DNA of 38,922 nt, from the NCBI GenBank assembly GCA_958449715.1, contig CAUDIU010000007.1:1-38922 (forward strand), read 5' to 3'. A program made the position numbers and the translations under genes. The notes beneath the pieces were generated by a model. That model saw only the letters and a program-made list of their open reading frames with translations, searched no databases and was not told the DNA's origin. Source of the stretch: an uncultured Clostridium sp. (GTDB lineage: Bacteria; Cyanobacteriota; Vampirovibrionia; Gastranaerophilales; Gastranaerophilaceae). Shown in pieces: positions 8,518 through 16,495 of the stretch; position 1 is the first letter of the stretch, and the number at the start of each line of letters is the position of its first letter.

Positions 8518-9801
8518 CTACCCAAAAATTTCATCAGAATAGAAAACAAACTCTAAGTGACCAATAATAATTGTATCACCATCTTTTATTCCCTTTTTAG
8601 CAAGTTCATCAAATACTCCCATACCTTTCATTATATTTTGGAAACGAATAACCTGCTCAGAATTTCTTTCATCAGTAACTCCAGCTAGTCGTTCAATTTT
8701 TCCACCTTCTATAATAAAAGTATCTTTAGCTACTTTAAATATTTCAAAAGAGCTATCATCATTATTATATGCGCCTAAATCTTCTTCTACGACTATTTCT
8801 GTTTCCGGTTTAGGAATTTCATCGACTTTTTGTCCCATGAAATCAAGAAATGACTCTAAATTTTCACCCGTAACAGCTGAAATTTCAAAAACATCAGATG
8901 ATACTTTTTTAAATTGTTCTAGTAACTCTGCTTTTTTACTATCATCAATAGCATCAATCTTATTCAATGCAATAATTTGGTATAAATTTGCTAAATGTTC
9001 AGAATGTTTTTCAAGTTCTAAATTAATTTTCTTATAATTCTCAAAAGGATTTTCTTCTGTAGAATCTATCAAATGAACTAAAAATCTACATCTTTCAACG
9101 TGACGTAAAAAATCATGACCTAATCCGACACCTTCAGATGCACCCTCAATTAACCCAGGAATATCAGCTACAACATAGCCATCACCTGAGCGCTTTCTTA
9201 CAACACCTAAATTTGGGATTAATGTTGTAAAAGGATAATCTGCAATTTTAGGTTTTGCAGAACTAATCCTACTTATTAAAGTTGATTTTCCAGCATTTGG
9301 CATACCTAAAAGACCAACATCAGCAATAAGTTTTAATTCCAAAAATAATTCTCTTTCAATTGGAGGTTCTCCAGGCTCACAGAATTGAGGAGCTCTTTTT
9401 TGAGCAGTAGCAAACCTAGCATTACCTCTTCCGCCACGACCGCCTTTTGCAACCAAAACTTTTTGTTCATGAGAAGTTAAATCTGCAATTATATTACCTG
9501 TTTTAATATCTTTTACAACTGTACCTACAGGAACTTTAATAAATAAATCTTTAGCACAGCGTCCATGCATATTTTTAATGCCGCCGTTTTCTCCTGCTTC
9601 AGCTTTAAAAACAGATTTATGCTTAAAATCCATTAGAGTAGACATATTTTCATCAGCAACAAGATAAACATCTCCACCACGACCACCGTCACCACCAGCT
9701 GGACCACCTTTATCTACATACTTTTCTCTGCGCCAAGCAACCATTCCATTACCACCGCGTCCTGAAACTACTCTTATTTTAGATTTATCGATAAACTTCA
9801 T
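8518..9801 (-). CDS. obg: GTPase Obg/CgtA
   Basis: 427 residues with all three Obg domains. The glycine-rich N-terminal Obg fold covers about 1-158 (RGGNGM, GGPAGGDGGRGG, KGGRGGRGN). The GTPase domain has P-loop GMPNAGKST (166-174), DYPFTTLIPN switch I, DIPGLIEGA (G3), NKID (G4) and SAVTG (G5). A C-terminal OCT domain follows (about 345-425). Obg binds the 50S subunit and couples ribosome maturation to GTP/ppGpp status. AAGGAAA precedes the ATG. The promoter -10 (9826-9821) overlaps that of the divergent tsaD. Confidence 0.97.
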   Translation of the reverse strand: MKFIDKSKIRVVSGRGGNGMVAWRREKYVDKGGPAGGDGGRGGDVYLVADENMSTLMDFKHKSVFKAEAGENGGIKNMHGRCAKDLFIKVPVGTVVKDIKTGNIIADLTSHEQKVLVAKGGRGGRGNARFATAQKRAPQFCEPGEPPIERELFLELKLIADVGLLGMPNAGKSTLISRISSAKPKIADYPFTTLIPNLGVVRKRSGDGYVVADIPGLIEGASEGVGLGHDFLRHVERCRFLVHLIDSTEENPFENYKKINLELEKHSEHLANLYQIIALNKIDAIDDSKKAELLEQFKKVSSDVFEISAVTGENLESFLDFMGQKVDEIPKPETEIVVEEDLGAYNNDDSSFEIFKVAKDTFIIEGGKIERLAGVTDERNSEQVIRFQNIMKGMGVFDELAKKGIKDGDTIIIGHLEFVFYSDEIFG

Positions 9802-9820
9802 TTCTTTATTTCCTTTTTGT

Positions 9821-9828
9821 ATTATAAT
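9821..9828. promoter_or_regulatory. Overlapping mirror-image -10 elements for obg (-) and tsaD (+)
   Basis: The octamer ATTATAAT reads TATAAT on both strands (plus 9823-9828, minus 9826-9821). On the plus strand it lies exactly 6 nt before the tsaD ATG at 9835, predicting a leaderless transcript. On the minus strand transcription would start near 9814, leaving a short obg leader with the AAGGAAA site. Confidence 0.65.
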
Positions 9829-9834
9829 AATACT

Positions 9835-10890
9835 ATGAAAAATCTAAAAAATAAATTATTCTCAAAAGAACAAATAGAAATAGGACCGCAAAGCGGATAT
9901 GATAACTATATAATGGCAATAGAATCAAGTTGCGATGAAACAGCTTGCTCTATCGTAAAAAACGGTCGAGAAGTTATTGCAAATGTTGTTGCATCACAAA
10001 TTAAAACTCACGCTCAATTTGGAGGTGTTATACCTGAAATCGCAGCAAGAGAACACTTAGATTCTATAAATATAGTAATTGATGAAGCATTCAAACAAGC
10101 AAAAGAAAATGCTGGAATTAATCCTGAAGATATTACTGCATTTGCAGGCACAGTAGGTCCAGGATTAGTTGGTTGTCTTTTAGTTGGACTAAATGCAGCA
10201 AAAACACTTGCTCTAACTTATGACAAACCTTTTATTGGGGTAAATCACTTAAATGCTCACCTTTGCGGGAACTATCTTGATACAGATTTAAAACCTCCAT
10301 TTATGGCTCTTTTAGTAAGCGGAGGTCATACTCAAATTATTGATGTTAAATCATATTCAGAACAAACAATTCTAGGTGAAACTGTAGATGATGCTGTCGG
10401 GGAAGCTTATGACAAAGTTGCAAGATTAATCGGACTTCCATACCCAGGCGGTCCAAGGCTAGATAAACTTGCTCAAGAAGGTAATCCTTTTGCATTTAAA
10501 CTTCCTGAAGCGAAAGTAGATGGCTATAATTTCAGCTTTAGCGGATTAAAAACAGCAGTTTTAAGACTTGTCAAATCTTTTGAAGGGAAAGAACTACCTG
10601 AAAAAGATATTTGTGCAAGTTTCCAAGAAACAGTATCATCAACTCTTTTACATAAACTAAAAAAAGCACTGGAAGCAAGCGGATACAACCAAGTTGTAAT
10701 TGCTGGCGGAGTTGCTGCTAACTCTGAAATCAGAAAGAAAATCTTTGATCTTGAAAAAGAAGGGTACAAAGTATTTGCACCACCGATGAAATATTGTACA
10801 GATAATGCTGCAATGGTAGCATCTTGTGCTTATTTCAACACAAATACTTTTGATGATGTTAATACCGAAGTATTTTCAAGAGTAAAATAA
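9835..10890 (+). CDS. tsaD: tRNA N6-threonylcarbamoyladenosine synthase subunit TsaD
   Basis: 351 residues from the ATG at 9835. TsaD transfers the threonylcarbamoyl group to A37 of ANN-decoding tRNAs with TsaB/TsaE/TsaC. Family marks include MAIESSCDETACS, the metal-binding NHLNAHLCG (His138, His142), VSGGHT, LGETVDDAVGEAYDK and YPGGPRLDKLA, FSFSGLKTAV, and a C-terminal AGGVAANSEIR and CTDNAAM. About 26 residues precede the usual family start (the ATG at 9913 would give the canonical N-terminus). I prefer 9835 because TATAAT sits exactly 6 nt upstream, as for six other genes here, and no Shine-Dalgarno precedes either start. Confidence 0.95.
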   Translation: MKNLKNKLFSKEQIEIGPQSGYDNYIMAIESSCDETACSIVKNGREVIANVVASQIKTHAQFGGVIPEIAAREHLDSINIVIDEAFKQAKENAGINPEDITAFAGTVGPGLVGCLLVGLNAAKTLALTYDKPFIGVNHLNAHLCGNYLDTDLKPPFMALLVSGGHTQIIDVKSYSEQTILGETVDDAVGEAYDKVARLIGLPYPGGPRLDKLAQEGNPFAFKLPEAKVDGYNFSFSGLKTAVLRLVKSFEGKELPEKDICASFQETVSSTLLHKLKKALEASGYNQVVIAGGVAANSEIRKKIFDLEKEGYKVFAPPMKYCTDNAAMVASCAYFNTNTFDDVNTEVFSRVK

Positions 10891-10918
10891 ATATTTATCC
10901 TAAGAAAATTAATTATGA

Positions 10919-10981
10919 ACAATTGTAAATTTTACACTTCTAAATAGCAAAAAAAATTTTTGCTACACGTTTAACAATTGT
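10919..10981. repeat. Two copies of palindrome ACAATTGT in the tsaD/kinase-like intergenic region
   Basis: ACAATTGT occurs at 10919-10926 and again at 10974-10981, 55 bp apart. Between them lies an A/T-only-cored hairpin (TAGCAAAAA at 10945-10953 with TTTTTGCTA at 10957-10965). The pair may be operator half-sites for the downstream kinase-like gene. In such A+T-rich DNA the repeat alone is weak evidence. Confidence 0.25.
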
Positions 10982-11009
10982 GAAAAATCTTGGGAAAACA
11001 AACTATACT

Positions 11010-12032
11010 ATGAAACCTTTTTACGGAATCGGGCAAAATCCTATTCCGTATTCTTATTATGCAGACAAGAAAATAAATAGCAATAATAGAATACATTTTA
11101 CCGGTGCTACAGAAGAATTTTCTAAAAGATTTATAAGAACTCAAAAAGAAATTATAGACGAATTCATAAAAGATCCAAAATCAAATTGGATTGCTGGGGA
11201 TTTACCAGATAGCTGGCTTGCTAAATTAACAGGAAAAACTCAAGATGAAAAAAATAAAATCGTTAAACAAATATTTATGCTGTTTAGAGCTGCAATAAAG
11301 CATTTAAAACCTTACGATGCACCTATTAACAGCAAAGAATATAGTAAATTAAAAGCAAATCTAGAAAACAAAAGAATAAAAGAAGCATCTGCGTTTTTAA
11401 CAAAAGGACTAAGACATTTTGGAATATTACCAGAAGGTAACTCCGTTAATTTAAAAAAACTAAAAGTAAATGGATTATATATAAAGAGAGGTTATGTTCT
11501 TAAAGAAAAAGGTGGAAATCCTACTTTAGAAAGATTATTTATTAAAAAATTTAGAAAAATTAATCCATTATCACGAGAATGTGATACAAACGGACAATAT
11601 TCCGAAATTGTCCATGGGCTATACTTAAATAAAAATGTACCAAGTGAATACATTACAAAATTCTATTGGGGAGACACCAAAACAGGATATATGGCTACTA
11701 AATATGAAACACCCCCTAAGCATTCAAGTCCTATTGTTAAATTCAAAAAAGAATATAACAATCTCCAAGAATTTGCAAATGATTTTTATGATAAAACAGG
11801 CATTGAATTATCAGAAGTTATTGATCAAGACATAACTCCAGGTAAATTTGTAAAAAACAAGTTTCACCCATATTCAAAAGAAACATTAATTTTAAATTTT
11901 TTACAAAAAATATTAAATCAACATAGATTGCAACATAATGATTTACACGATTTTAACGCAATTATTGGGCAAACTCAAGATGGGAAACCTATTGTCAAAA
12001 TTATTGATATTGGTGGAATTACGCAATTTTAA
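11010..12032 (+). CDS. Kinase-like protein with N-terminal IHFTG motif and truncated C-lobe
   Basis: 340 residues from the ATG at 11010 (an in-frame GTG at 10980 is the alternative). An N-terminal stretch with RIHFTGATEEF (about residues 27-37) resembles the short Phe motif of neighbouring hypothetical proteins. A helical region follows. The C-terminal part reads like a protein-kinase/aminoglycoside-phosphotransferase fold: a hinge-like MATKYE, then catalytic loop HNDLHDFN (His309, Asp311, Asn316), and IIDIGG with Asp333 in the DFG position. The protein ends seven residues later, so most of a normal C-lobe is missing. Substrate unknown. It follows tsaD on the same strand but 119 bp away. Its stop codon is 4 nt from the convergent gshB-type gene. 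Confidence 0.7.
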   Translation: MKPFYGIGQNPIPYSYYADKKINSNNRIHFTGATEEFSKRFIRTQKEIIDEFIKDPKSNWIAGDLPDSWLAKLTGKTQDEKNKIVKQIFMLFRAAIKHLKPYDAPINSKEYSKLKANLENKRIKEASAFLTKGLRHFGILPEGNSVNLKKLKVNGLYIKRGYVLKEKGGNPTLERLFIKKFRKINPLSRECDTNGQYSEIVHGLYLNKNVPSEYITKFYWGDTKTGYMATKYETPPKHSSPIVKFKKEYNNLQEFANDFYDKTGIELSEVIDQDITPGKFVKNKFHPYSKETLILNFLQKILNQHRLQHNDLHDFNAIIGQTQDGKPIVKIIDIGGITQF

Positions 12033-12036
12033 TACA

Positions 12037-12993
12037 CTATACTTTTGCACAAGAGCTGGACAAAATAAATTCAGTAATCTTCTTCTCTAAATTAGTATTA
12101 AAATGACCATTTACCTCTTTTATGAAATAACAAGGACTTGTCACATTTATTTCAATTATTTTTTCATCAATAACATCTAATCCCACCAATGGTAATCCTA
12201 AAGCATTTAACTCTCTTGCAACAGGAAGGAATTTTTCTTTTTCACTAGAAGTAAGTTCAGCTTTAACAATGTTACTGTCACAATGCTCATTAAATTTGAA
12301 ATCGTCATTAGAAGGTAACTTTTGCACGCACACATCTAAGACTTCATCACCTAAGAACATAACTCTTTTGTCTCCAAAACGAGCTTTAGGAATATATTTT
12401 TGAACCATAATCAGCTGTGTTTGATTTTTAGTCATTGTGTTTATTATAACAGCTGTATTTTTATCACCTTTTTTCAAAGTCATAACACCTGAACCAAAGC
12501 AGGCATTTAGAGGTTTTAAAACAATTTCATCATGCACTTTTAAAAATTCAATAATATCAGCTTTTGAAGAAGTTACAATATTTTCAGGCATTAAGTCTAA
12601 AAATTTAATAGTATGCATTTTTTCATTAAAATTTCGAATAGCTTTTGGATCATTCAAAATTAAAGTTTTATCTCTATCTACAAAGTCAAAGATATAAGTT
12701 GCATTGATATAATCCAAATCAACCGGCGGATCAGGTCTAAACATTACCAATGAGAAATCATTAATATTCTTTTTAATTAAAGCCTTGTCATAGAAAATAT
12801 TCCCATTTTTCTCATAAGTTTCATAACAATTAGTATAGGCAACACCACTATTAAGCCCTAAATTATCTATTGTAGTAATGCAAACGTTATTATTTTCAAA
12901 TAACAATTCTCTAATCAGCCAAAAATTAGTAACAAGATTATTAAATTCAAAATACTTTAACTCAATCCTGTCTATTACAAATAATATATCCAT
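12037..12993 (-). CDS. gshB: Glutathione synthase-type ATP-grasp ligase
   Basis: 318 residues from the ATG at 12993, which has GGAGAG a few bases upstream; an upstream TTG at 13005 is less likely. The family pattern of prokaryotic GshB is clear: FRPDPPVDLDYINATYIFD, an NDPKAIRNFNEKM segment, VLKPLNACFGSGV (ATP-binding lysine and glycine loop), VQKYIPKARFGDKRVMFLGDEV, and GLDVIDEKIIEINVTSPC for metal binding. It would join gamma-glutamylcysteine and glycine using ATP. No gshA is visible in the window, so a related peptide ligase substrate cannot be excluded. Confidence 0.87.
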   Translation of the reverse strand: MDILFVIDRIELKYFEFNNLVTNFWLIRELLFENNNVCITTIDNLGLNSGVAYTNCYETYEKNGNIFYDKALIKKNINDFSLVMFRPDPPVDLDYINATYIFDFVDRDKTLILNDPKAIRNFNEKMHTIKFLDLMPENIVTSSKADIIEFLKVHDEIVLKPLNACFGSGVMTLKKGDKNTAVIINTMTKNQTQLIMVQKYIPKARFGDKRVMFLGDEVLDVCVQKLPSNDDFKFNEHCDSNIVKAELTSSEKEKFLPVARELNALGLPLVGLDVIDEKIIEINVTSPCYFIKEVNGHFNTNLEKKITEFILSSSCAKV

Positions 12994-13055
12994 GTTTCTC
13001 TCCAATTCGTTTTCCAGTTTAAAACAATAAAAATTTTAGACAATTAGAAAACGGA

Positions 13056-13718
13056 CTAATTAACATTTTCAGGATTTAAAATTATGCAATTTGAATTATT
13101 AATCTGAACAAGTTTCATAAATTTTTCCAAATCAGTTTGAATTTCTGGGAAAGTATTATAATGCATTGGAATTACGGTTTGAGCTCCAATCCAATCTGCG
13201 GCTACAGCTGCATGTTCAACATCCATTGTATAATGACCACCAATTGGCAACAACGCAATATTTGGTCTATATAATTCCTTAATAGTTTTCATCTCTGTTG
13301 TCAATGCAGTATCTCCGGCATGATAAATACGAACATTTTCTAAATCAAAAATAATGCCCGCAGGTTCTCCTGCATATCTTCCATCAGGTAATGAACTTGT
13401 ATGGAATGCAGGCACAAATACAACTCTACCCCAGTCATATTCTAACCAACCACCAAAGTTTACAGATTTAACTTTACAACCTTGTTCTTTACAATACTGA
13501 GCTAACTCTACAATTGCAGTAATAGTTGCATCTTTTTCTTTTGCAATCTCAATAGCTTGTCCAAGATGATCTCCGTGAGCATGAGTTAAAAATATATCGG
13601 TAATATTGGCACTATGCCAGTCATATTTTGGATTAACACTCACAAAAGGGTCTACCATAATAGAATTTTCTTTTAATTTAATTTCAAATGCACTATGTCC
13701 GATATATTTTAAATCCAT
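13056..13718 (-). CDS. UPF0173-type metal-dependent hydrolase (metallo-beta-lactamase fold)
   Basis: 220 residues, the usual length for the UPF0173/YtkL family. MDLKYIGHSAFEIK opens the fold. The metal-binding THAHGDHLG (HxHxDH) is followed by YHAGDT and a late MHYNTFP histidine. The physiological substrate of the family is not established. An AAGGAG site precedes the ATG. It diverges from ribD with 68 bp between them. Confidence 0.9.
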   Translation of the reverse strand: MDLKYIGHSAFEIKLKENSIMVDPFVSVNPKYDWHSANITDIFLTHAHGDHLGQAIEIAKEKDATITAIVELAQYCKEQGCKVKSVNFGGWLEYDWGRVVFVPAFHTSSLPDGRYAGEPAGIIFDLENVRIYHAGDTALTTEMKTIKELYRPNIALLPIGGHYTMDVEHAAVAADWIGAQTVIPMHYNTFPEIQTDLEKFMKLVQINNSNCIILNPENVN

Positions 13719-13774
13719 AATTTTTCTCCTTATATTTATTTTTTAATATTTAATCAATATAACAAATTTTATTG

Positions 13775-13780
13775 TAAAAT
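13775..13780 (+). promoter_or_regulatory. -10 element placing the ribD start at the mRNA 5' end
   Basis: TAAAAT ends exactly 6 nt before the ribD ATG at 13787. No Shine-Dalgarno is present in the preceding A/T-rich sequence, so a leaderless transcript is predicted. The -35 is not recognisable. Confidence 0.45.
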
Positions 13781-13786
13781 ACAATT

Positions 13787-14830
13787 ATGCAATATAACTT
13801 ATTAATGCAAAAATGCATAGAACTAGCAAAACTTGGAGAAGGTTTTACATCCCCAAACCCTTTAGTTGGGTGTGTTGTTCTTGACAAAGACGGAAATGAA
13901 ATATCTAATGGCTATCACCATAAATACGGCGATAATCACGCTGAAAGAGATGCCCTACTCAAATTGCACAATGGAGAAGAAAAAGACGGAACTTTAATTG
14001 TAAATCTTGAGCCTTGCTCTCATTATGGAAAAACACCACCTTGCGCTGATTTAATTATTGAAAGAGGGATTAAAAAAGTTGTAATAGGTATGCAAGACGT
14101 CAATCCAATTGTTGCAGGAAATGGTATTCGCAAACTTAAAAATGCTGGAATAGAGGTTATAGAAAACGTTCTTGAAGATGAATGCAAACAATTAAATGAA
14201 GTTTTCATTAAAAATATGCAAAAAAAAGAAACTTTTGTAGCTCTAAAAACAGCAACAACTCTAGATGGCAAAATTGCGACACACAATGGATCTTCAAAAT
14301 GGATTACATCAGAAAAGGCAAGAGAAGAAGTAAAAAAAATAAGGAATCGTTATGATGCAATAATGACAACATCATCGACAATTCTTGCTGATAATCCAAC
14401 TATGTTGCATAGAAAAAAGATTATATTAGATAGAAAACTCAAAACAAATTTAGAAAGCCCAATATATAAAAATGGAGAAATATATTTATTTAATGAAACT
14501 CTAGATATGTTTGAAGGCGGTATAAATTTTATAAAAACACCTGCAAAAAATGAGAAATTAGACTTAGATTTCATTCTAAAAAAAGCATTTGAACTTGGCA
14601 TTAAAAGTATTTTAGTCGAAAGTGGCGGACATCTTAACGGAGAAATATTAAAATACACCGATAAAATTTATCATTTTATCGCTCCAAAAATTACAGGCGA
14701 CAACAGATCTTTATCTTGCTTTGACTTTCAAAAAATAGATAATATAAATGACAGTTACAATTTTAAAATTGCACAAACAGATATTTTTGAGCCTGATATC
14801 TTATTAACTTACTATCCTATTTTCAAATAA
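13787..14830 (+). CDS. ribD: Bifunctional riboflavin biosynthesis deaminase/reductase RibD
   Basis: 347 residues. The N-terminal deaminase domain has HAERDAL (zinc His and catalytic Glu) and EPCSHYGKTPPCADLI (two zinc cysteines). The C-terminal reductase domain begins around residue 150 with FVALKTATTLDGKIAT and includes GSSKWITSEKAR and ILVESGGHLNGEIL. It carries out the second and third steps of riboflavin synthesis from GTP. The other rib genes are not in this window and I see no FMN-riboswitch-like leader. The start is fixed by the -10 element 6 nt upstream and the canonical N-terminus (MQYNLLMQKCIELAKLGEG). Confidence 0.96.
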   Translation: MQYNLLMQKCIELAKLGEGFTSPNPLVGCVVLDKDGNEISNGYHHKYGDNHAERDALLKLHNGEEKDGTLIVNLEPCSHYGKTPPCADLIIERGIKKVVIGMQDVNPIVAGNGIRKLKNAGIEVIENVLEDECKQLNEVFIKNMQKKETFVALKTATTLDGKIATHNGSSKWITSEKAREEVKKIRNRYDAIMTTSSTILADNPTMLHRKKIILDRKLKTNLESPIYKNGEIYLFNETLDMFEGGINFIKTPAKNEKLDLDFILKKAFELGIKSILVESGGHLNGEILKYTDKIYHFIAPKITGDNRSLSCFDFQKIDNINDSYNFKIAQTDIFEPDILLTYYPIFK

Positions 14831-14841
14831 GAAAAAAGTTG

Positions 14842-14847
14842 TATAAT
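14842..14847 (+). promoter_or_regulatory. -10 TATAAT placing the MEMO-AMMECR1 start at the mRNA 5' end
   Basis: A perfect TATAAT lies 6 nt before the ATG at 14854, only 11 nt after the ribD stop codon. No Shine-Dalgarno follows. The gene therefore probably has its own leaderless promoter despite sitting directly behind ribD. Confidence 0.6.
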
Positions 14848-14853
14848 AGTCCT

Positions 14854-16176
14854 ATGATAAAAAAAATGAATGCTGCAGGGACTTTTTATCCTGCTCAAAA
14901 AGATGAATTAGAAGAGTTATTCAAAAATTATACTGTAGAAAGTCCTAAATACTATTCAAGAGCAATAATCATACCTCATGCCGGCTATAAATATTCTGGG
15001 CAATTAGCTGCTAAAGGGATACAACAAATTAAAAAAGCGGTAAAAAATATTTTTATATTTGCACCAGCTCACTATGAAAGAATTTTTGGCTGTTCAATAT
15101 GTAACTATAAAGCTTTTGAAACACCATTAGGAGACATTGAAGTCAATCAAACTCTCACTAAAGAAATTGCAAAATTATGTGATTGTAATACTTCAAATTT
15201 TGCCTTTGAAAAAGAACATTCAATCGAAGTGCAATTACCACTAATAAAATATTTCCTACCAGACGCAAAAATTGTACCCGTACTATATGGTTGTGAAAAC
15301 TTTAAAAATTTAGCAGAAACAATTGAACATTTCTATGAAGACGAAGAAAATGCCTTTATAATCTCAAGTGATTTGAGCCATTTTTATCCTGAAAAAGAAG
15401 CAGCTAAAATAGATAACTACACAGCAAAAATGATTGAAGAAAATAATCTAAGCAATTTTGAACAAGAACAAGCATGTGGAGCTGTAGGAATTTGCGGGCT
15501 TATTGAATTTGCTAAAAAGAAGAATTATTCTCTTATTAGAAAAGGATTAATAAATTCAGCTGCGGCAACAGGAGATTCTTCACGAGTTGTAGGATATGGC
15601 TGTTGGATTTTATACGATGGTGAAAAAAATCAATACATAAAAAAATATTACTCAGATTTTGTAAGAAAAATATGTTCAGACAGTATTCTTTCAGGATTAC
15701 AACTTGGTCATACTGAAGTTAATAACTACGAATGCATATTTGATGAATACGGTGCATCTTTCGTCACTCTCGAATTAAACGGAATACTAAGGGGCTGTAT
15801 TGGCTCTATCATTCCTCACAAATCACTTATCAACGATTTAATTAAAAATGCACATGCTGCAGCATTTTCAGATCCAAGATTCCCTACACTGACATTAAAT
15901 GAATTTAACAAAATAAACATAAAAGTGTCACTGCTATCAATTCCTGAAAGATTGCATTTTGATACAGAAGAAGAACTTTTACAAAAATTAAAACCATATG
16001 AAGATGGGTTAATAATTCGTGACGGCAATTACCAAGCAGTATTTTTACCAGATGTTTGGGAACAACTGCCTGACAAAAAAGAATTTTTGGAACAACTAAA
16101 ATTAAAAGCAGGACTTCCTAAAAACTATTTTTCAGAAAGTTTAGAAGCTTTCAAATTCAGTACAACAAAAATTTAG
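14854..16176 (+). CDS. MEMO1-AMMECR1 fusion protein (AmmeMemoRadiSam system)
   Basis: 440 residues made of two conserved families joined. Residues about 1-260 are MEMO-like: AGTFYPA at the N-terminus, IIPHAGYKYSG, IFAPAHYERIFG, EHSIEVQLPLIKYF and SSDLSHFYP. Residues about 265-440 are AMMECR1: FVTLELNGILRGCIGS (LRGCIGS near 311), DPRFPTLT and a GLIIRDGNYQAVFLPDVW segment. In bacteria and archaea these two families travel with a radical-SAM partner (AmrS); none is in the window. Function of the set is not settled. The stop codon overlaps that of the convergent gene at 16173. Confidence 0.92.
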   Translation: MIKKMNAAGTFYPAQKDELEELFKNYTVESPKYYSRAIIIPHAGYKYSGQLAAKGIQQIKKAVKNIFIFAPAHYERIFGCSICNYKAFETPLGDIEVNQTLTKEIAKLCDCNTSNFAFEKEHSIEVQLPLIKYFLPDAKIVPVLYGCENFKNLAETIEHFYEDEENAFIISSDLSHFYPEKEAAKIDNYTAKMIEENNLSNFEQEQACGAVGICGLIEFAKKKNYSLIRKGLINSAAATGDSSRVVGYGCWILYDGEKNQYIKKYYSDFVRKICSDSILSGLQLGHTEVNNYECIFDEYGASFVTLELNGILRGCIGSIIPHKSLINDLIKNAHAAAFSDPRFPTLTLNEFNKINIKVSLLSIPERLHFDTEEELLQKLKPYEDGLIIRDGNYQAVFLPDVWEQLPDKKEFLEQLKLKAGLPKNYFSESLEAFKFSTTKI

Positions 16177-16481
16177 CCAACTATATTAAGTTTGTTGCTT
16201 TCATACTGAGATTTAATATTATTATAAGCGACATGAGAAGATCTAGAGTTTCTAGAAGAAGCAGCTAGCAAACAATCAAATGCTTCCTTATTAAAATCAT
16301 TCATTTTTATCTGATTTTCAGACAAACTTCTATGATCCTTTTCTAAACTGTTTAATTTATCATAAATAACATTAAGTTTATCATCAGTACTTAATGAATA
16401 AAAATTTCTTTTTCCAAGTAAAACATCTCTATAAACCTGAGATGATCCAAAAGTTTGCTTACTTACAGAATTTACTAACAT
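16173..16481 (-). CDS. Small hypothetical protein with N-terminal QTFGSS motif
   Basis: 102 residues, hydrophilic and predicted largely helical. It begins MLVNSVSKQTFGSSQVYRDV, so its short N-terminal Phe-Gly motif resembles those of the proteins at 7577 and 11010. No family is recognised. A good TAGGAGT site lies 7 nt before the ATG, supporting that it is real. It begins 14 nt after the dnaX stop codon on the same strand and is likely cotranscribed. It occupies the position where many genomes carry ybaB, but the sequence does not resemble YbaB. Its stop codon overlaps that of the convergent MEMO gene. Confidence 0.7.
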   Translation of the reverse strand: MLVNSVSKQTFGSSQVYRDVLLGKRNFYSLSTDDKLNVIYDKLNSLEKDHRSLSENQIKMNDFNKEAFDCLLAASSRNSRSSHVAYNNIKSQYESNKLNIVG

Positions 16482-16495
16482 TCAAGTACTCCTAT

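Noticed and set aside
10945..10965. Hairpin TAGCAAAAA/TTTTTGCTA as a tsaD terminator
   Set aside because: The stem has only two G-C pairs and no U-tract follows in the plus direction; in such A/T-rich DNA it is likely fortuitous.
14023..14658. Two minus-strand open frames inside ribD
   Set aside because: They are antisense to conserved RibD motifs, have no start signals and resemble no family.
16173..16481. The small gene after dnaX as ybaB
   Set aside because: Length and position fit, but the sequence lacks the YbaB pattern of Met/Gln/Lys-rich helices and conserved glycine motifs.
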